A DNA stretch of 40,398 nt from positions 1 through 40,398 of the forward strand of contig CACWRT010000010.1 of assembly GCA_902763365.1 (NCBI GenBank), given 5' to 3'. The translations under genes and the position numbers were made by a program. How positions within the stretch are numbered: position 1 is the first letter of the stretch; every line of letters starts with the position of its first letter. Positions 30,766-40,398 of the stretch are shown in pieces. This DNA comes from an uncultured Ruminococcus sp. Its GTDB lineage: Bacteria; Bacillota; Clostridia; Oscillospirales; Acutalibacteraceae. The notes below the pieces were generated by a model that saw only the letters and a list, made by a program, of their open reading frames with translations, was not told the DNA's origin and searched no databases.

Positions 30766-31878
30766 TTGTATGTAAAGCAATTAGAATTCAGGAATTACAG
30801 AAACCTGAATGACTCGGTTTTTACTCCCGAAAAAGGAATAAACGTTATCTGCGGAAATAATGCGCAAGGCAAAACTAATATCATTGAATGTTTATGGCTT
30901 TTTACAGGCGGAAGATCTTTCAGAGGCTCAAAAGAAAAGGATATGATAGCCTTCGGTAAGGATCATGCTGTAATAAAGACATTATTCTTTACCGAAGGAC
31001 GGGATCAGGAGCTTGAAATAAGAATAGAAAAAGGAAAACGCAGGGCTTCACTTAACAGGATCCCGAGATCATATCTTTCACAGATAATAGGAAAATTTTG
31101 TGCTGTGGTATTTTCTCCCGATCATCTGACACTTGTAAAAAGCGGACCGGAAGAAAGAAGATCTTTTATTGATGGGGCAATATGTCAGACAGACCCTATG
31201 TATGCATCGGTACTGCTCAGATACAAAAAGATACTGAATGAAAGAAATAATCTTTTAAGAACAATACCGGAAAATAACAGTCTGAAAGAAATGCTTTCAA
31301 TATGGGATGAGTCGCTGGCTGCCGCAGGAGCAAAAATAGCTGCTAAAAGGGCAGAATATATAAAAAAACTAAGTACCTTTGCTGTCGGCTTCTATGACGG
31401 CATAAGTCAGGGAAAAGAAAAATTAGAAATAGATTACAAAATAAACTGTAAGGCATCATCAGATGCGGATGAAAAAGAAATATACGAACTTAGCCTGCAA
31501 AAACTGACTCAAAAGCAGGAAGAAGATATAAAATGCGGATATACAACATCAGGCGTACACAGAGATGACCTGACCATAAAAATAAACGAACGTGATGCGA
31601 AAACCTTCGGATCACAGGGTCAGCAGAGATCAGCAGTGCTTTCACTAAAACTCGCAGAAGCAGCAGTTTTGGGAGAAGAAAAAGGAGAAAAGCCTGTAAT
31701 ACTGCTTGATGACGTACTGAGCGAGCTGGATGTTTCAAGACAGAATTTTTTGCTCACAAAGCTCAGCGGTATGCAGGTATTTATAACCTGCTGTGAAAAG
31801 ACAGTAAAATCAGACAATACTGTTTATGTAGACAACGGCGTCTTGTCCGATAAGCCTTTCGGCAGTAATATTTCCTGA
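30766..31878 (+). CDS. recF: DNA replication and repair protein RecF
   Basis: This SMC-like ATPase acts with RecO and RecR to load RecA at gaps. It has 370 residues from a TTG at 30766, preceded by GAGGTG at seven bases. This start gives MYVKQLEFRNYRNL, the standard RecF N-terminus; the frame is open a few codons further but lies inside the upstream gene. Walker A is GNNAQGKTN, the signature motif is TTSGVHRDDL, and Walker B is PVILLDDVLSELD. It is part of the dnaN-gyrA run. Confidence 0.96.
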   Translation: MYVKQLEFRNYRNLNDSVFTPEKGINVICGNNAQGKTNIIECLWLFTGGRSFRGSKEKDMIAFGKDHAVIKTLFFTEGRDQELEIRIEKGKRRASLNRIPRSYLSQIIGKFCAVVFSPDHLTLVKSGPEERRSFIDGAICQTDPMYASVLLRYKKILNERNNLLRTIPENNSLKEMLSIWDESLAAAGAKIAAKRAEYIKKLSTFAVGFYDGISQGKEKLEIDYKINCKASSDADEKEIYELSLQKLTQKQEEDIKCGYTTSGVHRDDLTIKINERDAKTFGSQGQQRSAVLSLKLAEAAVLGEEKGEKPVILLDDVLSELDVSRQNFLLTKLSGMQVFITCCEKTVKSDNTVYVDNGVLSDKPFGSNIS

Positions 31879-31911
31879 GAATAAGATCATACTCGGAAAG
31901 GAACTTGTATA

Positions 31912-32163
31912 ATGTATTTGCATATAGGCATGGATACTGTAATAAATACCGAAAGCATAGTGGGTATTTTCGACCTTGATAATGCAACACTGTCATACAA
32001 AACAAGAGATTATCTGACAGCAGCACAAAACAAGGGAAAAATCATTAACGTATGCAGCGATCTTCCAAAATCATTTATTGTATGTAAAGAAGAGGAAGAC
32101 CAGAAAATATATATATGCCAGCTGTCCCCTGCCACTCTTATGAAAAGGGCTTACAGCTATTAA
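31912..32163 (+). CDS. remB: DUF370 regulator RemB (YaaB)
   Basis: This protein of 83 residues belongs to the RemA/RemB (DUF370) family: MYLHIGMDTVINTESIVGIF with later TRDYL is characteristic. Related RemA is a DNA-binding regulator of matrix and osmoprotection genes in Bacillus; the role of RemB is less clear. Its position between recF and gyrB matches B. subtilis yaaB. Ribosome site AAAGGAA is well placed. Confidence 0.9.
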   Translation: MYLHIGMDTVINTESIVGIFDLDNATLSYKTRDYLTAAQNKGKIINVCSDLPKSFIVCKEEEDQKIYICQLSPATLMKRAYSY

Positions 32164-32180
32164 AAGAAAGGATCGATATT

Positions 32181-32777
32181 ATGTCAAAAAGTTTGCTTAC
32201 AAATTGTCCTTATTGTCACAGAAAAGTGTCATATTTCGGGGCTTCCATACTTAAAACAAAGGGTGAACACTGCTGCTCGGGCTGCAACTGTATATCAAAT
32301 GTTGTTATAAACAAGTCTATCTATGGAATAGCCAGTGCAACTGTAGTAATTTCATTCCTCATACTTTTCCTGTATTCAATGTTCGGTGATCATGGAAGTC
32401 CGTGGGGTATTCTGTTTGTATTGGCACCCTTTTTATTATTTTATCTCATAGTTCCGTGGTTTGTGAAGCTTGAGCCCTGCAATGATAAGTCTGCTGTTAA
32501 AAAGCTTCACAGAAAGATCAGTCCAATACCTGAACAGAAGCAGCAGAACTATACTCCCGAACAGCCTGTTGACCTTGATGTAGGAGCAGATTTCGGAACA
32601 AGCTTTTTGAATATCAAAAACAGCATTAAGAATGAAACGGGCGAGATAAACTACGAAAATAATGATCCGTCTGAAGATATAAGTTCGGGACTTGATATAG
32701 ACATTACGGGAAGCATGAACGCTGCGGATGACATAATAGTCGAGGATAAGGGCAGCGAGGATACAAGCGAAGAATAA
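32181..32777 (+). CDS. Zinc-ribbon membrane protein with two TM helices
   Basis: The protein has 198 residues. An N-terminal zinc ribbon uses C9/C12 (CPYC) and C32/C35 (CSGC). Two membrane helices at about 46-67 and 74-95 enclose a short loop. A cytoplasmic acidic tail of about 100 residues (GLDIDITGSMNAADD) is probably disordered. The ATG at 32181 is chosen for AGAAAGGA eight bases upstream; the frame also runs back into remB without a ribosome site. The next gene has the same ribbon plus two-helix plan. I do not recognise a characterised family, and function is unknown. Confidence 0.8.
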   Translation: MSKSLLTNCPYCHRKVSYFGASILKTKGEHCCSGCNCISNVVINKSIYGIASATVVISFLILFLYSMFGDHGSPWGILFVLAPFLLFYLIVPWFVKLEPCNDKSAVKKLHRKISPIPEQKQQNYTPEQPVDLDVGADFGTSFLNIKNSIKNETGEINYENNDPSEDISSGLDIDITGSMNAADDIIVEDKGSEDTSEE

Positions 32778-32789
32778 GAGGTGCCTGCT

Positions 32790-33122
32790 TTGCTGAAATT
32801 ACCTGTATGTCCGCACTGTGGAGCTGTGTACAGCTACAAAGAAGTAAACAGTATGAAAAACGGCACAAGTATTTGTTATCACTGCAAGAAAAAATTCAGG
32901 GTCAATAAGACCAGGGGCAGAATGATACTGATTTCAATAGTATGTATTTTTCTTATAATAGTAAATACCGCAATAATGGTGTCCAGTGAAAATTTCATTC
33001 CTGTAATAATAATGCTTGCCGATATGATAGTTATAACTGTCACATTCCTGATGTTTCCGCTTACGGTAAAATTTATACCTGAAAAATTTACTAAAGCAGA
33101 AAAAAGAGAGAGGAAAAAATGA
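32790..33122 (+). CDS. Small zinc-ribbon membrane protein with two TM helices
   Basis: The 110 residues begin at a TTG at 32790, with AGAGGTG six bases upstream; a GTG at 32781 is possible. The zinc ribbon has C7/C10 (CPHC) and C29/C32 (CYHC). Membrane helices lie at about 43-64 and 69-92, and the C-terminus is basic (KAEKRERKK). The spacing resembles the cxxc-20-cxxc type of small clostridial membrane proteins. It is 12 bases after the related preceding gene and 27 before gyrB. Function is unknown. Confidence 0.78.
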   Translation: MLKLPVCPHCGAVYSYKEVNSMKNGTSICYHCKKKFRVNKTRGRMILISIVCIFLIIVNTAIMVSSENFIPVIIMLADMIVITVTFLMFPLTVKFIPEKFTKAEKRERKK

Positions 33123-33146
33123 CCAGATAAATCCGGAGGTTAATAA

Positions 33147-35111
<1,965 letters not shown>

Positions 35112-35248
35112 TAAGATTTTTACGGCTTGTGAAAGAAAATATAAGATCGTTCTTACTTGCGAAATGAAAAAAATCAGAGGATGCTTTGGCTGAGTTTAAT
35201 AGTGCAGGGTAACTTTGAACTTGAAAGATTTTGTGAAAAGGAGAATAT

Positions 35249-35932
35249 ATGAAAGATACAGATGACAGTATTAAGCCTTCGGGCGAAAGTATTGAAGAAC
35301 AAGAGATAAAAGAGATCGTCAAAGAGCTTGATAAAAATGAAAGTGACGATAATCCGGAATGGGACGGCACTGAAGGCGAGCTTGTAAGCGATGATGACGC
35401 GGAAGAATATGAGATACCGGAAACAGGATATAAGATATCCTACGTTATGACTCAGGATGAAATGTATAAATGTCTGTATCACAGTGATATGATAAAGACA
35501 AAGGGATTAAGGGCAGTATTGCAGAGTATATTTCTCGGTATCGCAGCTGTTATATTTTTTGTGATATATTTTACAACTGATTCTCAGTTCAATCATTATA
35601 ATCTTGTTTTTGGTATAATATGTCTTGTTACTATAGCAGTAATATGGATTGTTCCCCATCTTTATATGAAAAATATGTCAAGAATGATGGCAGACGGAAA
35701 AACTGTGGAAGCTGAGATATATCCTACACATATAGATATCGGCAGCGGTGAAGGTGAGTGGAGTATTGAGCTTGACGGAAAATCGCAGATACAGGAGTTT
35801 GATAATATCATTATGATATTTACAGATCATGACAGGGCTTTTGCTATTCCCGAAAGAGTGATCGAGCCTGATGTTTACAATGAGATAAGGGCTATTCTTA
35901 TGTCGGGAACAGAGCCTGAAGAGGATGAATGA
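35249..35932 (+). CDS. YcxB-like membrane protein with acidic N-terminus
   Basis: The protein has 227 residues. A very acidic soluble N-terminus (about 1-60) is followed by a short beta region, two membrane helices (about 89-108 and 118-138), and a C-terminal beta-rich region (150-222) containing EWSIELDGKSQIQEF and AFAIPERV. This plan resembles YcxB-type proteins. The start follows AAAGGAG. A 137-bp gap without a clear terminator precedes it. Two further genes with two membrane helices and a soluble C-terminal region follow (36367 and 36956), suggesting distant relatives. Function is unknown. Confidence 0.72.
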   Translation: MKDTDDSIKPSGESIEEQEIKEIVKELDKNESDDNPEWDGTEGELVSDDDAEEYEIPETGYKISYVMTQDEMYKCLYHSDMIKTKGLRAVLQSIFLGIAAVIFFVIYFTTDSQFNHYNLVFGIICLVTIAVIWIVPHLYMKNMSRMMADGKTVEAEIYPTHIDIGSGEGEWSIELDGKSQIQEFDNIIMIFTDHDRAFAIPERVIEPDVYNEIRAILMSGTEPEEDE

Positions 35933-35933
35933 T

Positions 35934-36374
35934 ATGGAAAAAACAGACCGTATAACTATAACCGCAAGATATGCCGAAACAGATATGATGGGGATAATAC
36001 ATCACTCAGTTTATCCCGTATGGTTTGAAGCGGCAAGAACTCATTTTATAAAGTCAACGGGAGTAAAATACAGCGAGCTTGAAAAGTCAGGGATAATGCT
36101 GCCTTTATCAGAGCTTAACTGCAAGTACTTTCATCCCGTGCATTATGAAGATGAGGTCACTATAGAAACGATAGTATCAAAACTCAGTTTTGCTAAGATC
36201 GAATTTTCATACCGTGCAGTGATCGACGGAAAAATAATGGCTCAGGGGAGTACAGTTCACGGATTTGTTGACAGCAGCAGTTTTCGTCCGCTGAATATTA
36301 AAAAGAAGGATCCTGCACTCTATGAGATCTTAAAAGAAAGAATATGTACCGATTGGTGTGAAACAGATGGCTAA
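35934..36374 (+). CDS. Hotdog-fold acyl-CoA thioesterase (YbgC/FadM-like)
   Basis: This protein of 146 residues has the 4HBT hotdog fold. The active-site segment ARYAETDMMGIIHHSVY carries the conserved aspartate (D14 from the chosen start), as in YbgC-type thioesterases, followed by the VWFEAAR helix. The ATG at 35934 is chosen because GAGG lies nine bases upstream and the previous gene stops just before it; an ATG at 35925 overlaps. It should hydrolyse acyl-CoA or acyl-ACP thioesters; the acyl chain cannot be deduced. Confidence 0.88.
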   Translation: MEKTDRITITARYAETDMMGIIHHSVYPVWFEAARTHFIKSTGVKYSELEKSGIMLPLSELNCKYFHPVHYEDEVTIETIVSKLSFAKIEFSYRAVIDGKIMAQGSTVHGFVDSSSFRPLNIKKKDPALYEILKERICTDWCETDG

Positions 36375-36939
36375 GGCTGTAATTACATTCAAAAATAAGC
36401 TCAGGATAAGAGAATATGCTGAAGGATACAGACTTTATGATATAAGAAGAGGCAAAAGTTCGGGGAGAGAAATAAAAGCAAGCCTGTTTTTCTTTCTTGG
36501 AATGGCGATGCTTTTTATGCTGATGCTGGAGAATTTCAATATTCCTAAATTGCCCGTATGTGCCATAGTTTTGCTTATATGTATGTATATGTGCTGCTAT
36601 TTCATATATATGCTGCCTGATATGGCAAAGCTCAGAGGCGAGCATATATATAAAAGCTCAAAGCTTTTGTCAAAGGAATATACCTTTGAATTTTATAAAG
36701 AATTTTTTATCATGCACAATGATCATGAAAGGCTTAAAAGATATTATACGGAGCTGACGGACAGTATTGAAACAGATGATATATTCCTTCTGATAGGCGG
36801 TATGGAAAAAAAGATAATTGTAATAGCCAAAAGATGCCTGAGTGAAGATGAAAAACGGAGATTATCTGAGTTTTTGAAGAAAGAAACCGTCAGACAATAC
36901 AGAAGGACACGACCGAAAAAAAATAAAAACTCAAAGTGA
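36367..36939 (+). CDS. Two-helix membrane protein, YcxB-like
   Basis: The protein has 190 residues. A short basic N-terminus (RIREYAEGYRLYDIRRG) is followed by membrane helices at about 35-52 and 60-82, then a soluble C-terminal region with YTFEFYKEFFIMHNDHERL and IGGMEKKIIVIAKRCL, consistent with a small PH-like fold, and a Lys/Arg-rich tail. The ATG at 36367 is inside the end of the thioesterase gene (8-base overlap); a GTG at 36358 is possible. Similarity to its neighbours lies in plan rather than clear sequence. Function is unknown. Confidence 0.7.
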   Translation: MAKAVITFKNKLRIREYAEGYRLYDIRRGKSSGREIKASLFFFLGMAMLFMLMLENFNIPKLPVCAIVLLICMYMCCYFIYMLPDMAKLRGEHIYKSSKLLSKEYTFEFYKEFFIMHNDHERLKRYYTELTDSIETDDIFLLIGGMEKKIIVIAKRCLSEDEKRRLSEFLKKETVRQYRRTRPKKNKNSK

Positions 36940-36955
36940 TCTACGGGAGAATGAC

Positions 36956-37435
36956 ATGGAAATTGAAAAAATGAATGTGAGCTTTCTGCCGACGGAAGAG
37001 GATCATATTTATATGAATCTTGAAAAAGAAAAATATATGACTCCGAAGGAAAATAAAATAATTTTTCTTTCGGTTGGTATGATAGGTATACTTGCGGGTA
37101 CGGCAGGTCTTTTGCTGAAAAACGAAAGTATAATAGAATCAATATGCTATCTGCTGCTTATTGCTGTGGGGCTTTTTGTAATATCATATTACGATATTAT
37201 AAAACCATTTCTGACTTATAAGAATTCGTCGGCTTTTTACAGGTATCATGAAAAGGATATAATTTCAAAAACAGTTTCGGTAGATGATGATACCCTGACG
37301 GTAAAGGATGAGCTTCATAAGATAAGTATACCAAAGAAGTATATTTATGATGTTTACAGAGGTAAAAAAACGCTTTTTATTTTTCTTGACAAAGAAGAAT
37401 TTATTTATATACCGCTCAGAGTACTGAGTGAGTAA
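36956..37435 (+). CDS. Two-helix membrane protein, YcxB-like, before gyrA
   Basis: The protein has 159 residues, with membrane helices at about 34-55 and 60-82 and a C-terminal beta-rich region containing DDDTLTVKDELHKISIPKKY and FIFLDKEEFIYIPLRVL. The phrase IPxxVL near the C-terminus is typical of the YcxB-like fold, in which a strand motif reads like a PH domain. GGGAGA precedes the ATG by five bases. It ends 15 bases before gyrA. Function is unknown. Confidence 0.72.
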   Translation: MEIEKMNVSFLPTEEDHIYMNLEKEKYMTPKENKIIFLSVGMIGILAGTAGLLLKNESIIESICYLLLIAVGLFVISYYDIIKPFLTYKNSSAFYRYHEKDIISKTVSVDDDTLTVKDELHKISIPKKYIYDVYRGKKTLFIFLDKEEFIYIPLRVLSE

Positions 37436-37450
37436 GAAGAGGTGTAGATT

Positions 37451-39952
37451 TTGGATATACAGGAAGCATTGGCAAAAACCAAAATTATAGACGTGGATAT
37501 AGAAAAGGAAATGAAAAAATCCTTTCTGGACTATTCTATGTCGGTCATAGTATCGAGAGCCCTGCCTGATGTGCGTGACGGTCTTAAACCTGTTCACAGA
37601 AGGATCCTTTACTCTCAGTATGAGGATAATCTTACTCCCGATAAGCCCTATAAAAAATGCGCTACCACAGTAGGTAATGTTCTGGGCAGATATCATCCTC
37701 ACGGCGACAGCTCTGTATATGACGCTCTTGTAAGATTGGCGCAGGATTTTTCGATGCGCTATACTCTTGTTGACGGTCACGGAAACTTTGGTTCGGTAGA
37801 CGGCGATCCGCCTGCTGCATACCGTTATACGGAAGCAAGAATGAGCAAAATGTCGGTAGAAATGCTGACAGATATAGATAAGGAAACTGTAGATTTTTTT
37901 CCGAACTATGATGACAGCCGTAAAGAACCGTCTGTTCTTCCTTCAAGATTTCCTAATCTGCTTGTAAACGGCTCGAAGGGTATTGCTGTAGGAATGGCTA
38001 CAAATATACCGCCGCATAATTTAGGTGAGGTTATTGATGCGGTTGATTATGTAATTGATAATCCCGATGCGACCCTTGATGAGATAATGCAGTATATAAA
38101 GGGTCCCGACTTCCCTACAGGCGGTATAATAATGGGCAAAAGCGGTATCAGGGCTGCTTATGCCACAGGCCGCGCTAAAATAACTGTTCGTGCAAAGGCT
38201 GAAATAGTCGAAGAAAAGAACGGCAGATTCAAGATAGTTGTAACAGAAATACCGTATCAGGTAAATAAGGCCGAGCTTGTTACAAGTATTGCCGAAATGG
38301 CGAAAAATAAAAAGATCGAGGGTATTACCAATATAGAGGATCATTCCGACAGAAACGGTATGCACATTGAAATAAGCGTAAAGCGTGAAGCATCACCTCA
38401 GATAGTGCTTAATAATCTGTTCAAGTTTTCTCAGATGCAGGTGACCTTCGGCATTATAATGCTTGCCATTGTAAATGGAGTACCTAAAATACTGAACCTC
38501 AGGGATATACTTCAGAATTATATTGATTTCCAGGTTGAGATCATTACAAGAAGAACTGTATTTGATCTGAGAAAGGCCGAGGAAAGAGCGCATATTTTAG
38601 AGGGCTTGAAGGTAGCTATAGATTTTATTGACGAGGTTATAAGCATAATACGTTCATCTAAGGATCAGCCTACAGCAAAACAAAGACTGGGTGAAAGATT
38701 CGGTCTGGACGATGCACAGACTCAGGCTATAGTATCAATGCGTCTTGGTCAGCTTTCAGGTCTGGAAAGAGAAAAGATAGAAGAAGAACTCAGAGGTCTG
38801 AAAGAAAAGATAGCTGATTATAAGGATATACTTGAAAACGGTGAAAGACTGTTGGGTATAATAAAAAGCGAGCTTAACGTAATAAAGAGAAAATTTACTG
38901 ACGAAAGACGTACAGAAATAGCTATGATAAGCGGCGAAGTTGATATAGAGGATCTTATCCCCTATGAGGACTGCGTTGTTACAATGACAAATTTAGGTTA
39001 TGTAAAGCGTCAGAAGATGGATACGTATCATACTCAGCGCAGAGGCGGACGCGGAATAAGCGGAATGAACAGAAGAGATGAAGATGTCGCTACCGATATG
39101 TTTGTTATCGGCACACATGACTATGTTTTGTTCTTTACAAATCTGGGCAGGGTTTACAGACTGAAATGCTATGAGATACCCGAGGGTTCAAGAACTTCAA
39201 AGGGTATGAATATAAATAACCTTCTCCCCCTTTCGGGTGAAGAAAGGGTTACTTCTATGATAAAAGTACCGGAAAACGGTGACGAGGATATGTACCTTGT
39301 CATGATAACAAAGAACGGTACAATAAAAAGGACTGCAACAAAGGAATTCTATTCCAACAGAAAAGGCGGACTTAATGCTATTTCACTTGATGAGGGTGAC
39401 GAACTTACATGGGTGCGTCTGACTAACGGACATAATGAGCTTCTTGCAGCTACAAGAAACGGTATGGCTATACGTTTCAGAGAAACAGATGTTCGCCCTA
39501 TGGGAAGAACGGCAAGAGGTGTAAAGGCACTGACTCTCAGAGAGGGCGACAGCGTGATAGGTATGTCTGTTCTGCGTGAAGGAGCGCTTGTGCTGACAGT
39601 GTCGGAAACAGGCTATGGAAGACTTTCAAAGCAATCCGATTATCGAATACAGTCGAGAGGCGGTTACGGTATAAAGAATTATCATACCGAAAAATTCGGC
39701 AAGGTAGCTGCAATAAAAGCAGTTGATCTTGATGATGATATAATAATGATATCTGACAACGGAGTTATCATAAGGATAGAGGCACAGTCTGTCCGTGTAT
39801 GCTCCAGACCGTCTAAGGGCGTTATAGTTATGAAAACTATGGACGACAGCAAGGTTGCGACTGTTGCAAGAGTTCCGCATGACGATCCCGCAGAAGGTGA
39901 AGAAGCCGACAATCAGGATACTGATGAGGAAGCAACAGGTACAGAGGAATAA
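37451..39952 (+). CDS. gyrA: DNA gyrase subunit A
   Basis: This DNA cleavage and rejoining subunit of gyrase has 833 residues, the usual length. It starts with TTG at 37451, six bases after GAGGTG, giving [20 protein letters not shown]. The winged-helix region has [19 protein letters not shown], with S87 and D91 at the positions usually altered in quinolone resistance, so wild type there. The catalytic tyrosine is Y126 in [10 protein letters not shown]. The C-terminal beta-pinwheel carries the GyrA box as QRRGGRG, confirming gyrase rather than Topo IV. The tail is acidic. A terminator follows at 39958. Confidence 0.98.
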   Translation: MDIQEALAKTKIIDVDIEKEMKKSFLDYSMSVIVSRALPDVRDGLKPVHRRILYSQYEDNLTPDKPYKKCATTVGNVLGRYHPHGDSSVYDALVRLAQDFSMRYTLVDGHGNFGSVDGDPPAAYRYTEARMSKMSVEMLTDIDKETVDFFPNYDDSRKEPSVLPSRFPNLLVNGSKGIAVGMATNIPPHNLGEVIDAVDYVIDNPDATLDEIMQYIKGPDFPTGGIIMGKSGIRAAYATGRAKITVRAKAEIVEEKNGRFKIVVTEIPYQVNKAELVTSIAEMAKNKKIEGITNIEDHSDRNGMHIEISVKREASPQIVLNNLFKFSQMQVTFGIIMLAIVNGVPKILNLRDILQNYIDFQVEIITRRTVFDLRKAEERAHILEGLKVAIDFIDEVISIIRSSKDQPTAKQRLGERFGLDDAQTQAIVSMRLGQLSGLEREKIEEELRGLKEKIADYKDILENGERLLGIIKSELNVIKRKFTDERRTEIAMISGEVDIEDLIPYEDCVVTMTNLGYVKRQKMDTYHTQRRGGRGISGMNRRDEDVATDMFVIGTHDYVLFFTNLGRVYRLKCYEIPEGSRTSKGMNINNLLPLSGEERVTSMIKVPENGDEDMYLVMITKNGTIKRTATKEFYSNRKGGLNAISLDEGDELTWVRLTNGHNELLAATRNGMAIRFRETDVRPMGRTARGVKALTLREGDSVIGMSVLREGALVLTVSETGYGRLSKQSDYRIQSRGGYGIKNYHTEKFGKVAAIKAVDLDDDIIMISDNGVIIRIEAQSVRVCSRPSKGVIVMKTMDDSKVATVARVPHDDPAEGEEADNQDTDEEATGTEE

Positions 39953-39957
39953 AAATT

Positions 39958-39988
39958 CACCCCATGAGGAACAAGTCCAAATGGGGTG
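39958..39988. terminator. Terminator after gyrA, probably bidirectional
   Basis: CACCCCAT (39958-39965) pairs with ATGGGGTG (39981-39988) across a 15-base loop, followed by TTATTTTTTTAT. It also serves the convergent gene that stops at 40000. Confidence 0.85.
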
Positions 39989-39999
39989 TTATTTTTTTA

Positions 40000-40398
40000 T
40001 CAGTATCCGATTGCATCAATAAATTCTTTTATTTCGTCTTTATACTGTTCATCGGCATTTACATATATCATAGTGTTTTCAAGGTAGCTAACATACATAA
40101 ATTTTCCGTTTCCGGTTTTTTCATACTTACCATAATTATTCAATTTTATACTGGTTGAAGCACCGGAGATACTTTCAAAGGTCTGAACATTACTATTATA
40201 CATAAGTGCAGCTTCATTCATTGAACTTGCTTCGAGAAAGTCCATTTTCCAGAAAATCTGATCACCTGAGTAACTTGCTGCCGTTATACAGCTCTCTACA
40301 TAGTGTCTGCTTTTTTCTATCCCAAAATCGAAAAAGCCTGATAAACAGTGGAGTTTTAGGATAAAATATGGTATAATAAGTGCAAGGAAAAATGCAGA
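40000..40398 (-). CDS. Membrane-anchored protein of unknown function, cut by window edge
   Basis: The frame stops at 40000 and stays open to the last base of the window, so at least 132 residues are present and the 5' end lies outside. An ATG at 40245 is internal, because 51 open codons precede it. The visible N-terminal part is hydrophobic (SAFFLALIIPYFILKL), probably a membrane segment or anchor. It is followed by FFDFGIEKSRHYVESCITAA and a soluble region with NEAALMYN and GKFMYVSYLENTMIYV. It looks like a small lipoprotein or membrane protein of a hypothetical family; I do not recognise it. It is convergent with gyrA. Confidence 0.65.
   Translation of the reverse strand, partial: SAFFLALIIPYFILKLHCLSGFFDFGIEKSRHYVESCITAASYSGDQIFWKMDFLEASSMNEAALMYNSNVQTFESISGASTSIKLNNYGKYEKTGNGKFMYVSYLENTMIYVNADEQYKDEIKEFIDAIGY

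Overview
The window is a low-GC Firmicutes chromosome segment spanning the replication origin. Gene order and content point to a Ruminococcus-like member of the Oscillospirales: rpmH-rnpA-yidD-yidC-jag run leftward and dnaA-dnaN-S4 protein-recF-remB-gyrB-gyrA run rightward. Close by are mnmE, mnmG-rsmG, noc, parA, parB and serS, and there is a secreted GH13 alpha-amylase with a CBM26-like starch-binding module. The genus is inferred; no marker fixes the species.

Layout from left to right. (1) 1-5.6 kb: a GC-rich tandem repeat, an HSP90-like ATPase gene with a good promoter, then two tandem paralogous helical-repeat (TPR-like) genes, ending in a strong terminator. (2) 5.6-6.7 kb: a leftward gene that looks 5'-truncated, and a non-coding stretch. 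(3) 6.7-10.9 kb: leftward serS, a DUF2262-like gene, parB and parA. A 269-bp repeat island separates parB from parA, and a parS-like palindrome lies in the parA leader. (4) 11.0-12.9 kb: a rightward ECF-like sigma factor and a membrane protein, probably its anti-sigma factor. (5) 13.2-17.2 kb: leftward noc-like parB paralog, rsmG and mnmG. A non-coding block between noc and rsmG holds several DnaA-box-like 9-mers. (6) 17.2-22.7 kb: a 22-bp tandem repeat, a repeat island, a VanY-like carboxypeptidase with Ig-like repeats, more repeats, a second parS-like site, the amylase, and an unlisted 37-codon peptide gene before a terminator. (7) 22.7-27.0 kb: leftward mnmE and the rpmH-to-jag operon. (8) 27.0-29.4 kb: the origin. 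dnaA is flanked on both sides by non-coding DNA. The dnaA-dnaN gap carries many TTTTCAACA-like boxes and ends in a box, a GC cluster, CTA/TTA triplets and an AT-rich tract, the arrangement of a B. subtilis-type unwinding region. (9) 29.4-40.0 kb: the rightward dnaN-to-gyrA run, with two zinc-ribbon membrane proteins before gyrB, and a thioesterase plus three small membrane proteins between gyrB and gyrA. (10) A leftward gene runs off the right edge.

Most housekeeping genes point away from the dnaA region, as expected for an origin near 27-29 kb. The accessory genes (HSP90/TPR operon, sigma/anti-sigma pair, amylase) point the other way on the left arm and sit next to dispersed GC-rich repeats. 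No tRNA, rRNA, CRISPR array, transposase or integrase gene was recognised.

The candidates most worth following are the HSP90-like plus paired TPR-like operon, the DnaA-box cluster next to rsmG whose terminator arms are themselves box sequences, the trio-type unwinding element, the small peptide gene after the amylase, and the two families of intergenic GC-rich repeats.
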